Below, piece by piece: positions 13,063-24,199 of a stretch of 64,000 nt of DNA (its first letter is position 1; every line of letters begins with the position of its first letter). The notes under the pieces are model-generated. The model was given only the letters and a program-made list of their open reading frames with translations, made no database searches and had not been told where the DNA came from. The position numbers and the translations under genes were made by a program. The stretch lies in the NCBI GenBank assembly GCA_004154925.1, contig QJNS01000054.1, positions 248,001-312,000 on the forward strand. Direction: 5' to 3'. Source of the DNA: Monosporascus cannonballus (taxonomy: Eukaryota; Ascomycota; Sordariomycetes; Xylariales).

Positions 13063-13113
13063 AGGCCAAGCTAAATATGCACAAAATAAATACACAATAT
13101 AATATGTAGAGTG
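13063..13113 (+). repeat. Dispersed ~45-bp motif, copy 2
   Basis: GGCCAAGCTAAATATGC followed by an AT-rich part resembling the other copies; about 30 bp upstream it also resembles the sequence before copy 5 (AGCCTTA). Confidence 0.45.
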
Positions 13114-14062
13114 TTTACTATAGCTTATATTATCAAGTATAATAACTAATTAATAATTTTTACGATTAAAAGCTAAATAATAAGAAAAGTTCTTAAAACT
13201 TATCAACGTTCAAGTATAAAACGGTGGTTTTTTAGCGTAATTCTTTTAAAAGTACTTTATTTTATCATATTTTAAGTTGCGCCTTTTTGCTTGCTATTAA
13301 ACATATAAATTAATAAATCGCAATTAAGATACCGACTTTAGACATGTTATAAGGTCGGTTTCAATTGGAAAATAATTACTTATAAATATATTAAGGTAAA
13401 TACTATTAAAAAGAGCTTTATTAAAAAGCGAAAATGTCCGCCGAATTTATATTAATTATTAAGCCGTCTTTCAATATCTCATTATTCAATAAATTGATTT
13501 ATAAAAGTCGAAATTAGTACAGAAATTTATTTTGTTATGTTCTTCATAGTTTCCTCTTAAATTAAATCTAATTACAAACATAAAGTTATGGTCGAACGTG
13601 CTTTAAATATTACTTTAACGTAATTTAATTAAACACTAACAAATCTTATATTTTCCATTTAATTCTTCTAATTAATAATGATAAAATTTAAAAGAGGTCC
13701 AGGGTTCGACATTGTTAAAACCTCTAATATATGTAATAAAACGGTTGATTTTTAAGCAATAATAAAATTTGTTTAAATATTAAAATTTTACATCCAATTA
13801 TCGGCGATGGTTTTACTGTTAAAGAATTACTTTTCGTCGATATTAAATCTTTAAGCGTTATAATACTTTCCGGCCTAATATTAAACGAATAATTAGTAAA
13901 ACGTAACGAAATTTTCCATACTGTATACAACAAATATTTTGTATACTATTAAAAATATGTCTTATATATATACAATATAAAATAGCAAATTATATGTTAA
14001 AAACTTTTGATTTTTGAAATATAAACAAAATATATACGAAAGTAATAAAAACACAAGTTATA

Positions 14063-14432
14063 TATAACGGTTAAAGATTTAACTAATTATTAAATCTTAG
14101 TTGTACAGATTGATGTTAATAAAATTATTATAAAACTTTAAATAATAACATAAAAAATTATATTTAATTATATTATATATACTTTTATTAACAACATTAT
14201 ATATTATACGTAAATATTATGTGTTTATACCACTAATAATAAATTAATATATATATTAAGTTATATTATCAATCGAATACAACTTATTTAATTATTCGTC
14301 GAACGTAATCAAATATAATCGATTTAACTTTATTCGATTAATTTATATTACGTAACCTTTCGGCAAAATTAAAAAGCTTTAATATTTTATCCCGACTATC
14401 TTTTCCTGGTCTTTAAGCGTTAGGCCATAATA
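14063..14432 (-). repeat. E4 3' LTR
   Basis: On the plus strand it starts TATAACGGTTAAAG, the inverse of the LTR-terminal box of E1, E2 and E5. It ends GTTAGGCCATAATA, the inverse of an LTR start, next to an inverted polypurine tract. Confidence 0.75.
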
Positions 14433-14579
14433 CGATATCCTTTTTTTAAGCTCTTTATTGTTAAAAATTAATTTGTTTAATAACTATATTATTTATTACA
14501 TCTGTTCGTATTTTTAAGCCGAATAAAAAACAAAATTTTAACCCTAATTGCGTTAATAGTTTTTTTTCTTTATTAACTA

Positions 14580-15060
14580 ATACAATATGAACATATCTGG
14601 TTATTTCGCTTATTTTCGCGTGAACTGTGTTAATTATATTATCCCGGAATATAAAATTGATTACAGCTTATATATAAATAACAAATATGCGTATTATAAT
14701 TTTGGAAAGGTAAATCTTTAAGCCAGTACGTTTATCTTTTTACGTTACCGTTTTTTACTTATTGCCTTAATAACGTATATATTACAAGAAAGAAATAAAA
14801 TTAAAACAAATGCCGAAATCTTACTTTTAAAACTTTTAATTGGTTTTTAACATTTATGTTATTAAAAAAGGGTTTTTCGTCAAAGGATATCGGAAATAAT
14901 TGGTCGTAAAACAAAGAATATAAAAAAATTAAAAAGCAAAAGCAAATAAAAATCGTTACAGCATTCTTGAATCTAGTAATTAACTAATCGACTGCCGAAA
15001 TTTACTAATTCCCTTTTGCCGTTATCAAGAATATAAATAAAAATATAATTATTAATCGTT
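14580..15060 (+). pseudogene. E4 antisense gene remnant
   Basis: In the position equivalent to the antisense genes of E1-E3, the strand opposite pol shows NISGYFAYFRVNCVNY and then NNKYAYYNFGK. With the usual Cys-to-Tyr RIP change this would restore Cys-x2-Cys spacing. The frame is broken by stops, and the assignment rests mainly on position. Confidence 0.35.
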
Positions 15061-18000
15061 TCGCCGTTGTTAATAACAATTTCTTAATAAATATATAGGA
15101 TTTATAAGGTTTTTAACTAGTTTTTAAATATTTTTAAAAACTCAACATTTTTTCTATTTTAATAAACATCAATTAAATTCGAGATTACCATATCGAAAAA
15201 TTTCTATACTTATTACGTTATTTTATATTTAATTTAATAAAATTAGTTATTAATTTAAATAAAACAATATAAAAGTTACATAAAAATTAGATTTGGATAA
15301 GAATATTAAATAATAATTGATTTTCAAACTCTTTTTCATATCTTATATAAATCAATATATTAAAAAGCAACCTTTTTATAAAATCGATTTCTTTAAATAT
15401 TTTTAATAATAAAGTATAATGTTTTGTTTTTCTAAAAGTAATATTTTAAAATTTCTTAATTATAATATTGATTGACTTAATTACCCACGAATTTTAATTT
15501 TAAATTTAATTTTAAATTCGCTATAATTTTGTAAAATATTTTATTATAAATATTATTTCACTGTTAAAAGATATATCGAACGTATTTTTGTAAATGTCGA
15601 CTAAAAAACCCTTACTAAAATTTATTATAACTATTTTAATGTTTTTATAAGAAATAATATTACATATTAATTAAATGATACGTACCATTCTAATTTTATT
15701 ATTTTATTTATTAGAAATACGATAGTATAATTTAAGTTTTAAAGTTTAATTTAATTGTTCGGTTTATCTCATCAATTATATCTTTAACTTGTAAAATAAT
15801 TTATTATTGAAATCGTTTTATATTCTAAAACATTATTCAAACTTAAAATAAACGTAGTTCTTTTGTTGGAAATAATTTTATATAAAAGTTTGTATATGTT
15901 CATTATGGTTTAAAAAAGCAATATAAAATGTATATTGAGTATTTCAATTTTTGAGTAAGTTTAAAAATACATTAATTTCACAGACTTTGCGATAATTATT
16001 GCAGTATTATCGATGGATATTTTTATTGCTTGGTAATCGAAGAGTGCAAATTTAAAAATAGAATTTATAATAAGCATATTGTGTAAACATTAATTATAAA
16101 AAATAAAAATCATTTTCCATTTTATTTATCTCATCATATATTGCTTTAACTATAAATCTTATGTTATTATTCAGCGTTTCTAAATTATTTCTTTTAATAT
16201 AAAACCTAAGAAATATGTTAAATATATTCCAAAATTTTATGAATTTCGAAGAAAATATATAATTACTATTCAAGTCTCTAAAAATTAAATTTACTTAAAA
16301 GCTTTTTAAAATTTGGAATTTATTTAACTTTTGTTAAATTGTTAATATATTTTTAACAACTTTAATATATGTCGCACAAAGCACCCTGTCTAGTTGAGGT
16401 TTGATACAAATGAAATATTTCTCTGTTATAATATTGAAAATTATAAAATTAGTTTTGATTTCTTTTTAAAATCTAATCATTTAAAACGTGGATTTTTTTC
16501 GTTTTTTAAAGTTTTTATATAAATAGTAGTAAAATCGACAATCGCTATTTTTAATGTATTATATTTATCCTTTATAAACCCTTTAAGTATAATAAAGCTG
16601 ATTAAATTTGAATAATGCGTTTAAACTTTCTTTTATTAATGGTTTTATATGGGAAATTATGGTTGTTTTAAAAAGTCAAAATAATAATTGCAAACCTTTA
16701 ATCGGAAATACTTTAATTATATTCTATGTTTTTAATTTCAATACAAAGAAATATAATAAACTATAATTTATTTTTAATTTTTTATTCTATTGCCGTATTT
16801 AGCATATATATTATCATATCTATTTTTAATTTAAAATAGTGCAAAACATATCTTTAATTAATATTAATCTTTTTAAAACTATATTTGTGTTTTCATATAA
16901 ATATTTTAACTTATTATATTTATTTAACTCTTTTTATATAATTATTAAATTCTAAAATAACTTTATTAACATTCGAAATAGGCCTCTTGAACTAAATAGC
17001 AATGTCAAAAAATATATTCTGATATTGTATATAACTAATAATTATTATTATATAATTTCACCACTTTTATGATATATTTTAATATATTTAACAATAATGC
17101 TCCAGGTTAATTTTTCTTTAAAAAAAATATAAAGTTCACTTCGTTTACATCAGTAAAAAATTTAATAGTATATATAATTTAAAGTGTTTTATGAATTCAC
17201 TGTATGTATATTGTTTTTCCATGTTTAACAGAAATTATTGTCGTAGTATATACTTTATTATATATTAAAATATTTCCAATACGTTCGTAATATTTATCAA
17301 AGTAGTTCAATAGTTAAGTAATTTATATTTCTTTTTGATAACTATATTTCTAAGAATCCGTTTCACTTCAATCAGGTTTTATTTATTTTTACCATTTAAT
17401 ATTATAAACTATTTTGTTTCGTGACGTAGGCGTTTTAATTTAGTAATTAAAGGTAATAATATTGAGTAGTTGCTAAAAGAATAATGTTTAATTAAGGGGA
17501 ATTAATTATTATTCGCAGCTTTTCATTTGTTAAGTATAAAACATTTGACAAATTCAATCAATAACGTAGAAAATTAAAGTTATTTTCTTTATATCGGACC
17601 TTTTAAATATTAGTTAAAAATCTAGATCTTATTTTTATTAAAATCAGATATACATCAAAACCAAATCGACGAAGCCTGTTTAAAAATTATCTTATTATTT
17701 TATTTATTATAATTTTATAAATTTGAAAAAGGAAAATCTTGGAAAACCTTTTCTGTTGATAGTATTGTTGAAATACATTAATTAAAGTTTTTTATTCTTC
17801 ATCCCGTTTTTTGATATCGTGATTTAGTTTCTTGAATTTTATTTTCATAAGTTTATATTGTCTTCTTTTTAATATTTTGTATCCCCTGGTTTTTTTGATA
17901 ATGAAACATTTGATGTATTTTCATTTTTACATGCGGTTTTATTTTTAAGTAATTTAAAAATGTTTTCTTTATAACGTTGACAAAATATACATTTTATTTC

Positions 18001-18160
18001 TTTAATTGATTAATTAATTACAATATTACGATTATATAAACATGATTCCGTTTTAAATATATTTTAAATACTTACTTATATTATATTGAAAGTAATTATT
18101 TAGTATTAGTTTTAAATATTCCAAAACAAAACATATAGGTTCAATCTATACAGTTGACTC

Positions 18161-18195
18161 TGCGCTAAATACAAAGAAAATTATTATATTATTAC
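18161..18195 (+). repeat. Dispersed ~45-bp motif, copy 3 (partial)
   Basis: TGCGCTAAATACAAAGAAAATTATTATA matches the first two thirds of the motif. It lies inside E4. Confidence 0.4.
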
Positions 18196-20244
18196 TATTT
18201 TTAAATATAAATTTTAACATAATTAGTTTGGTATATAGCTATTCTTCGTTTACGAATTTTTAATATTAAGAACTTTTTATAATATAAGCATTGGTTTTTT
18301 TATCATAATTTAAATATATTAGCAATACACGCTATAATATAAGTTTCTTAAACTTTTTTCTTATTCTCAAGATATATTTATATATTTTAATTTATATATT
18401 TAACGTAAATAGTTTATTTGCTATATTTATTATAGTATTTAAACACTTACATTAAAAACCTCTAATTTCTTTAAGATTTGTTATTCGGTAGTTGTTTTGT
18501 AAATACGTTTCGTTTCCTATCCTTTTCGCAATTATTAAAATATTTTTATACTGATTTTTGCAGCGTATTTAATTATTTTATTGAGTATCTTTGCGCACGT
18601 ATTTTATATTACAGCATTTCGTTTTATTTTTGTATACAGTTATATATTTATTTTATTTTACTTTATTTTGTTGTACTATATTTATATTATCTTTTTGTAT
18701 ATGTCTCGTAAAATTCCGAATTCCGATTTTAATAACAATTTTCCTTTTCGGATTAAGAATAACTATTTATTAAAAATTAAAGTCCGTTATAATTTATTAT
18801 TATCATTTTTACGCTTCGTTAAATTAATATTTTAATTGCTTATTAAGTATTTTCATTATAAAAACAAACAACTTTTATATGTGTTATTTTTTGAGCAAAT
18901 TTGTTAAGTTATTCGATTATTGATTTAACGTTGTAAAACGGGTATTCGAAAATATTGGTATTATTATTTATATATTTTATTTCTTTCTCGCTTTATTAAA
19001 AGAAATCCGATTGTTTTTATATATTTGTTTAATAAGTGAATTTATAAGCAATTGTTCGATGAGTATATACTGTATATTATTATTTGGCATAAGAAATAGC
19101 ATATGCTATACCGTATTAAATGAAGGGTTTATAACAACTATTTCTTACTTATTAGGATAAACTATTAATTATTTCTTAAAAAGGTTTTATAAATATTTAA
19201 TGGTGGGTCAAATTAAAGTTTTACATTTTCACAGTAATAATCAAATAATGTATTTTTTTATCGATTTATAATACTAGTTTCATTATTGTTTTGTTATTAC
19301 TTTAATGTGTTTCTTTAGTATAGGCATTTAATTATTTCTTTTTAGATTTTTATATACTTAGTATTTAAACACTTTATATTTTATTTTTCCCATAATTAAA
19401 ATATTTAAGTTGTCTTTAATTCTTTTAGCTTAGTAAATACTTATATAATATCCGATATTATATTATTTGAAATAATAAGTTTATCTTTAACTTCATTAAT
19501 TTTTTTGATAACCTAGTTGTTTTGCAGCATATTTCGTATACTTTATTAATAATATTTATCATTAATTTTAGCTGTTTTAGAAATATATTTATTGGATGTA
19601 ATAAATTATCACTATTACATAATTTACTTTTACGCGTTGTTTTGTTCGTTTTTTATTAAAGAAAACTATTAAATAATTACCTTTTTATCAATTTATTTTA
19701 TTTAAGTTGTAAAGTTTTATCACATTATGATATATTTAAGAATTGATTTCTTTTCGTACTTTGATCATTTATTATGCAATAATACCTTTTTTATCAGAGC
19801 TTTTAAAATCGGATTTTAATTTACTTCCGAAAATAGCGTTATCAGAAAATATATTAATAGTAAAGCTGTTTCTGATTAAATGTCTCCTTTTCTAAGTAAT
19901 TTTTCAAAATAAATTTAAATTTATGAAAAATGTTTTACAAACGGTCGTTAATGGTAAAAGTTTAATTTATTATTTTCCTAACCTTTTAAACCGGAAAGGC
20001 ACTTATATTTAAAGTAACAAAGTTTTATAATTTCTTTTTACAGAATTAAGCTTTTTTAGTTGTGTATTTTGAAATATTATCTTGTATTAAAATAATTTTT
20101 ACTTTTATATAAAATTGCTAAATTTTATCTTTGCATTATATAATTCTCGCTGGAAAAAAAACAATTTTATATTATGCATTAATAATACATTCAAAAATAT
20201 AATATTTAAATTTTTATAATACTACTAAGTAATAGTCTAGAATA

Positions 20245-20650
20245 TATACATATTAAAAAGTTTAATTACCATTAAATTTCCCATATACGAATGAATATTG
20301 ATAAAAGAAGTTGAAAACCTTTTTTAAGATTAAATATACTTTATATAACGAAAGTATATATTTTAATTTATTATTATTTTATTTTTATAAATACTAAGAT
20401 ATAGTTTTATTCAAGGTACGTTTACGTTCAAGTCATATTTCTCGAACTAAGCCTAATATTTAGAAAATCATTACACGGTATAATTTGTATGATAGATATT
20501 ATATCTAGTATCTTCGAGCTATATATATTATATTATTAATTTAATAACAAAATTGTAAACTGGCTTAAATTTGTTATTATATTATTTCAACATATATAAA
20601 AATCAAGGCTTTTATAAATTATAAACTTAAAGGCTTTTTAAAATATAAAT
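20245..20650 (-). repeat. Probable E4 5' LTR
   Basis: The plus strand shows AGTTTAATTACCATTAAATT followed by a degenerate form of the conserved LTR-end box. The rest is too mutated for confident alignment with 14063-14432, and a copy of the dispersed motif (20445) lies inside. Confidence 0.45.
20445..20500 (+). repeat. Dispersed ~45-bp motif, copy 4
   Basis: ACTAAGCCTAATATTTAGAA, then AAATCATTACACGG, then TATAATTTGTATGATAGATA; similarity to copy 5 extends both upstream (CAAGGTA) and downstream (TATCTAGTAT). Confidence 0.55.
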
Positions 20651-21120
20651 TTATATAACTGATCATTTAATTTTTTTTAAATATTAATAGTAATATTTTA
20701 AAGTATAAAATGGATTATTTTTTTATATATCTCAGAATAATCACCAAAAATTTAATATAGTTATTCTTTCTCATTAACATATAAATACTTTAATACTTAA
20801 TATAATAAAAATTATTATAAATATTAATGATCTATTAAGACGTATATAAAATTAAATGAATCTCTTTATAATATATAAAAAGAATTTAATGCTAAATACC
20901 AAGCTACATTGAAATATACTGTGGTTGTATATTAAAATAAAAAGATGGTACTATTAATATTATTCCGCAATATAATGTGAAATATAATGTATTATTATTT
21001 ATTCAGATTTTTAAACATTGTGAAATTGTTGTTTAAATTAAGTTTTAGTTTTTTATAAAAATAGTTTTTATTATATAACTTTTAATCTCTGTTATTTTTG
21101 CACTAGATATATTCTGTCGA
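20651..21120. other. AT-rich DNA, no gene seen
   Basis: AT-rich, with no domain, LTR or RNA gene visible. Confidence 0.5.
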
Positions 21121-21246
21121 AATCTTTTCGTGTTCAATTAATCGTTGCTATTCTTATTTCACGTCAGATTACTGCGACACAGCGGTAAATATAATTTTGC
21201 CCTTCTTTTAAACCAAGGTAAATTAGGGCTTAAGCCTTATATTCCA

Positions 21247-21300
21247 CGCTGAGCTAAATATACAGAAAACTATTATACAGTATAATTTGTTCGATAGATT
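21247..21300 (+). repeat. Dispersed ~45-bp motif, copy 5
   Basis: CGCTGAGCTAAATATACAG, then AAAACTATTATACAG, then TATAATTTGTTCGATAGATT. This is the best-preserved copy. Confidence 0.6.
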
Positions 21301-21438
21301 TTATACCCGGTATTTACGAAAACGATTAGTGATAAGTGGTTTTTACAGTTGGGATCGATTTTACGTTATAGAAACTGAGGCAGCAATCCATCATTTTATC
21401 CAATTTCATCTCCACCGTTACGTCTCCTTTAGGGAGAG

Positions 21439-21628
21439 CCCTCGTTTTAATAACCAAATTTGCAATCAGCTCCATACGCAAGAACGGCATAGTGCGCTTA
21501 CCTTTACTTTCCTATTTAAGACTGCCAAGATCAAACAAAATACGGCAATCGGTTCTAAAAGAAGAGAAATTTTCGACATAATAACCCTCGTCCACTTCGT
21601 TCGCACGCTCATTACGTTAAAACGAGGG
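21439..21628. repeat. 190-bp inverted-repeat unit, possible MITE
   Basis: CCCTCGTTTTAAT at 21439-21451 is the reverse complement (bar an indel) of ATTACGTTAAAACGAGGG at 21611-21628. The 160-bp interior has mixed base composition. Target duplication unclear. Confidence 0.45.
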
Positions 21629-22060
21629 CATGTGCTATAGCACCCCGAGCTAGCTGACACCTTGCTCCCCATCCAATGGCTTGTTCTCAGGCTAATGGGG
21701 ACCGCCGCATTAAATTGACAGGGCTTATCTGGCCCCACAGCTGTCCCCCCTTAAGATGAACGCCGCATTGCCCAAATCTACCTTGCAAGGGATGACCTTT
21801 AAGTAGTGTCTAGAACCCGAACCGTAACCCGAAGGAGGTCACGAGCTTCATTCGATCGAAATATTATGGCTGTACCCCGCACCAATTACGGCGAAGGGCA
21901 AAAGGCTGGCGATTGATCACAATTATAACAATTAACTGGGTGCTTACAGTTGCACATATATCCTAGAGCGATGCGGGGTAGGGTGAGGGGTGGGGTACCC
22001 CTCTACTGACTAACCGAGTTGACGGGGGGAGAGGTGTACGAGCTAATGCCAAACACCCCC

Positions 22061-22467
22061 CAAAATAAAAAAAAATTCGGATATCCACCAAGTCATAAAG
22101 TTTAGTAAATCAAATAATATTGAAGACGCCGCTAATAATTTCAAACAAATCATAAAATGATTAGCACGGCTTATAGATTTAAACACAGAAATATGAGCTA
22201 TATAAATTATATTAATTTTTATAATATAAAATACATATTTTAAGCATAATTTGCCTAGTAATACAAAATTTAATAAAACTCCTTTTCTGACGATGTAATA
22301 ATGTTAATAAAATATGATAAATATAAAATATAAAGTATAATATTTAATAAATTAATATATTTATATTTTATATACACTATACATATAGTTATGTTTTATA
22401 CTTTAATCCAAAGAGTATTTTTTAAAAAATTCATTTTTATATCTAACATTTATATTTTATATCTTAC
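22061..22467. other. AT-rich DNA, no gene seen
   Basis: AT-rich, with nothing recognisable up to the E2 target duplication. Confidence 0.5.
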
Positions 22468-22472
22468 ACCAT
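22468..22472. repeat. E2 target-site duplication, left (ACCAT)
   Basis: ACCAT directly before the LTR start TGTTAGG; the identical 5 bp follow the 3' LTR at 29364-29368. Confidence 0.93.
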
Positions 22473-22866
22473 TGTTAGGACCTAACGATCTTGGCTTTTT
22501 ACGGACGGTCGGAACCATAAAAGGATTAAGCTCCGACCTAAGCTAAGGCATTACGTAACTGGCTTAAAGGTTTTAAAGCGCCAAGCGCCTTAAGCCCCTT
22601 AAGTCGGCAGAAAAGCTTAAAAGGCTTAAGGGACTTAAGGGTTTAAGCCATTTAAGCACCTTAAGTTAAGATAAGGATATATATGTTCGTTATTTCCATA
22701 ATTTAAATAATTTTAGTTTATAATGGAATATCGTTATTTAAAATGTTTTTAATATTACGAAACGTAATACGTTATTATATTTATTATTCAAAATCCTACG
22801 ATATTCCTATTAATATAAACCCGTCAACTTAAGTTTAATAATTAGTTAAACCGCTAAGCCGTTATA
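22473..22866 (+). repeat. E2 5' LTR
   Basis: 394 bp, starting TGTTAGGACCTAACG with an intact TG and ending GCCGTTATA. It contains a run of CTTAAG-like boxes around 22560-22670 (AAGCGCCAAGCGCCTTAAGC). Confidence 0.94.
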
Positions 22867-22979
22867 CGTTATAAGTTTTTATTTAATAATACCGTTAAAC
22901 TTTAAGTAATACTGCCGATATTATATTTATTAGTAAGTACGCCGAACAATTTATTTATTAAGTTTTTGAAAATTTTGAT

Positions 22980-24000
22980 ATTAAAATGGAATCCGAAAAA
23001 AAAAAGGAATAACTTTGCCTTTTTCGAAAGGAAGTTTTTCGACGCCTAGATATTATAAACGAACGTATTATTTAGCTTAAATAAAATAAAAATAACCTTA
23101 TTATATTTTTTTAAATTGCTTATAAAAAGCTTAAGGAAAAAGGAAAAATTCTTAAAACCGAAAAACCCTTTTAATTAAATTAAGTTATTTAGCTAAATTT
23201 TATTAAGGAATTAAAAAAGGTTTTTAAACTTTTTAAATTAAAATCCTTTAATAAAATTTCGACCAAATTATAATTATTTTTAACTTAATACTGAACGTAT
23301 TTTGGGTATTTTCTTATTTAATTCATTATGTTTATTATACGAATTAAATTTACGGTTAAATAATTTACCGGAGATACGGTTATTTAATTTAAGCCGGCTA
23401 TAAAAGAATACGTTATTTTGCCAGCCGAAAAACGTAATTTGGAAATAATATGGGTATATAATAATTATGAATAATTCGAATAAACGTTAATAAAAGTTTT
23501 CGGAATAATAAACGAAAAAATAAAAGTTAAAATATAAATTTAATAATTACGATAAAAAGGATTAGTATTTAAATATGGTAACATATTAATTTAATTAATA
23601 TTTAAGCTAAATTAAGGATAAAAAATATTAATAACTAAATTTTTCGATAATTTAAAAAAAAAATATAAAAAGAGTTTTTTAAGCTTAATTAACCTAATTA
23701 TTTATCGGATTATATTATTATAGTAATTAAAATTAATAACCGGCAATATGCCTAACGTATTAAAGGAATTAAAAGAAAAAACGATAATAAATTTTGATAT
23801 ACGGTTAATACTAGCGTTTTTCGGCGTAACAATATTTTCTATGGCATTAAATTAAGCCTTATGGAATTAAGAGTTACTTATAAGAAAAATTAGAGCCAGA
23901 TTAAATATTATAATTGCGGAAAAAAGGGATATAAGGCTTATAAATACTTTTTACCTAAAAAATTACGACGGAATAACTGGAAACTTATATCCGAAGGATA
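22980..24000 (+). pseudogene. gag: E2 gag, degenerate
   Basis: The knuckle at about 23905-23955 reads YNCGKKGYKAYKYF, the same layout as E1, with one Cys retained and Tyr at the other Cys/His positions. Upstream is a charged capsid region with many stops. Boundaries are approximate. Confidence 0.7.
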
Positions 24001-24199
24001 ATTTAAGGAAAATCAAAAAAACGAAAAATCTATTAATATAATTCGGTTTAAATATATACTAGGTTTACCGTAATAAAAAATTTAATAAGGAATGCAAAAA
24101 GCCAGGAATCTGGCTTAGTAAATAATTAAGGAATAATAAAATATTTTGAAAGAATAATTAAAGGAATATTAGGGCTAAATAAAGAAAATTTGTTCCGAA

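Larger units (their letters stand above)
8661..14062. other. AT-rich DNA with short dispersed repeats, no gene seen
   Basis: About 5.4 kb of AT-rich, stop-dense sequence. It contains two copies of a roughly 45-bp dispersed motif and a small inverted repeat, listed separately. Short frames at 8674, 10605 and 13724 have no recognisable domain. I could not align this stretch to the chromoviruses; it may hold older RIP-erased elements. Confidence 0.5.
14063..20650 (-). mobile_element. E4: RIP-degraded chromovirus on the minus strand
   Basis: The left end is an inverted chromovirus LTR followed by an inverted polypurine tract (14433-14445, purine-rich on the minus strand, after a TGTTATGGCCTAACG-like LTR start). 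Minus-strand similarity to E1 follows at the chromodomain (about 15040-15180) and at the reverse-transcriptase DYRQLN/YPLP region (about 17430-17510). The E1 spacing between RT and the 5' end predicts a 5' LTR near 20.25-20.65 kb, where an inverted LTR-end box occurs. Heavier mutation than E1 or E3. Short plus-strand frames at 18478-18835 are chance frames in this mutated DNA. The right boundary is approximate. Confidence 0.7.
21121..22060 (+). repeat. GC-richer repeat block B, containing copy B of the four-copy repeat
   Basis: About 45-50% GC. It contains, in order, copy 5 of the dispersed motif (21247-21300), an inverted-repeat pair (21439-21451 and 21611-21628), copy B of the four-copy repeat (about 21870-21975) and a G-rich stretch from 21970 (GGGGTAGGGTGAGGGGTGGG). 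A plus-strand frame of 117 codons (21287-21640) and a minus-strand frame of 90 codons (21466-21738) overlap each other. Neither shows a domain I know, and the plus one spans the dispersed motif, so I do not call a gene. The block looks like a less-RIPped composite of non-autonomous elements. Confidence 0.55.

Noticed and set aside
18478..18835. Three overlapping plus-strand frames of 60-84 codons, very hydrophobic
   Set aside because: They lie inside minus-strand E4; Phe/Tyr/Ile-rich composition is what random AT-rich sequence gives. No domain.
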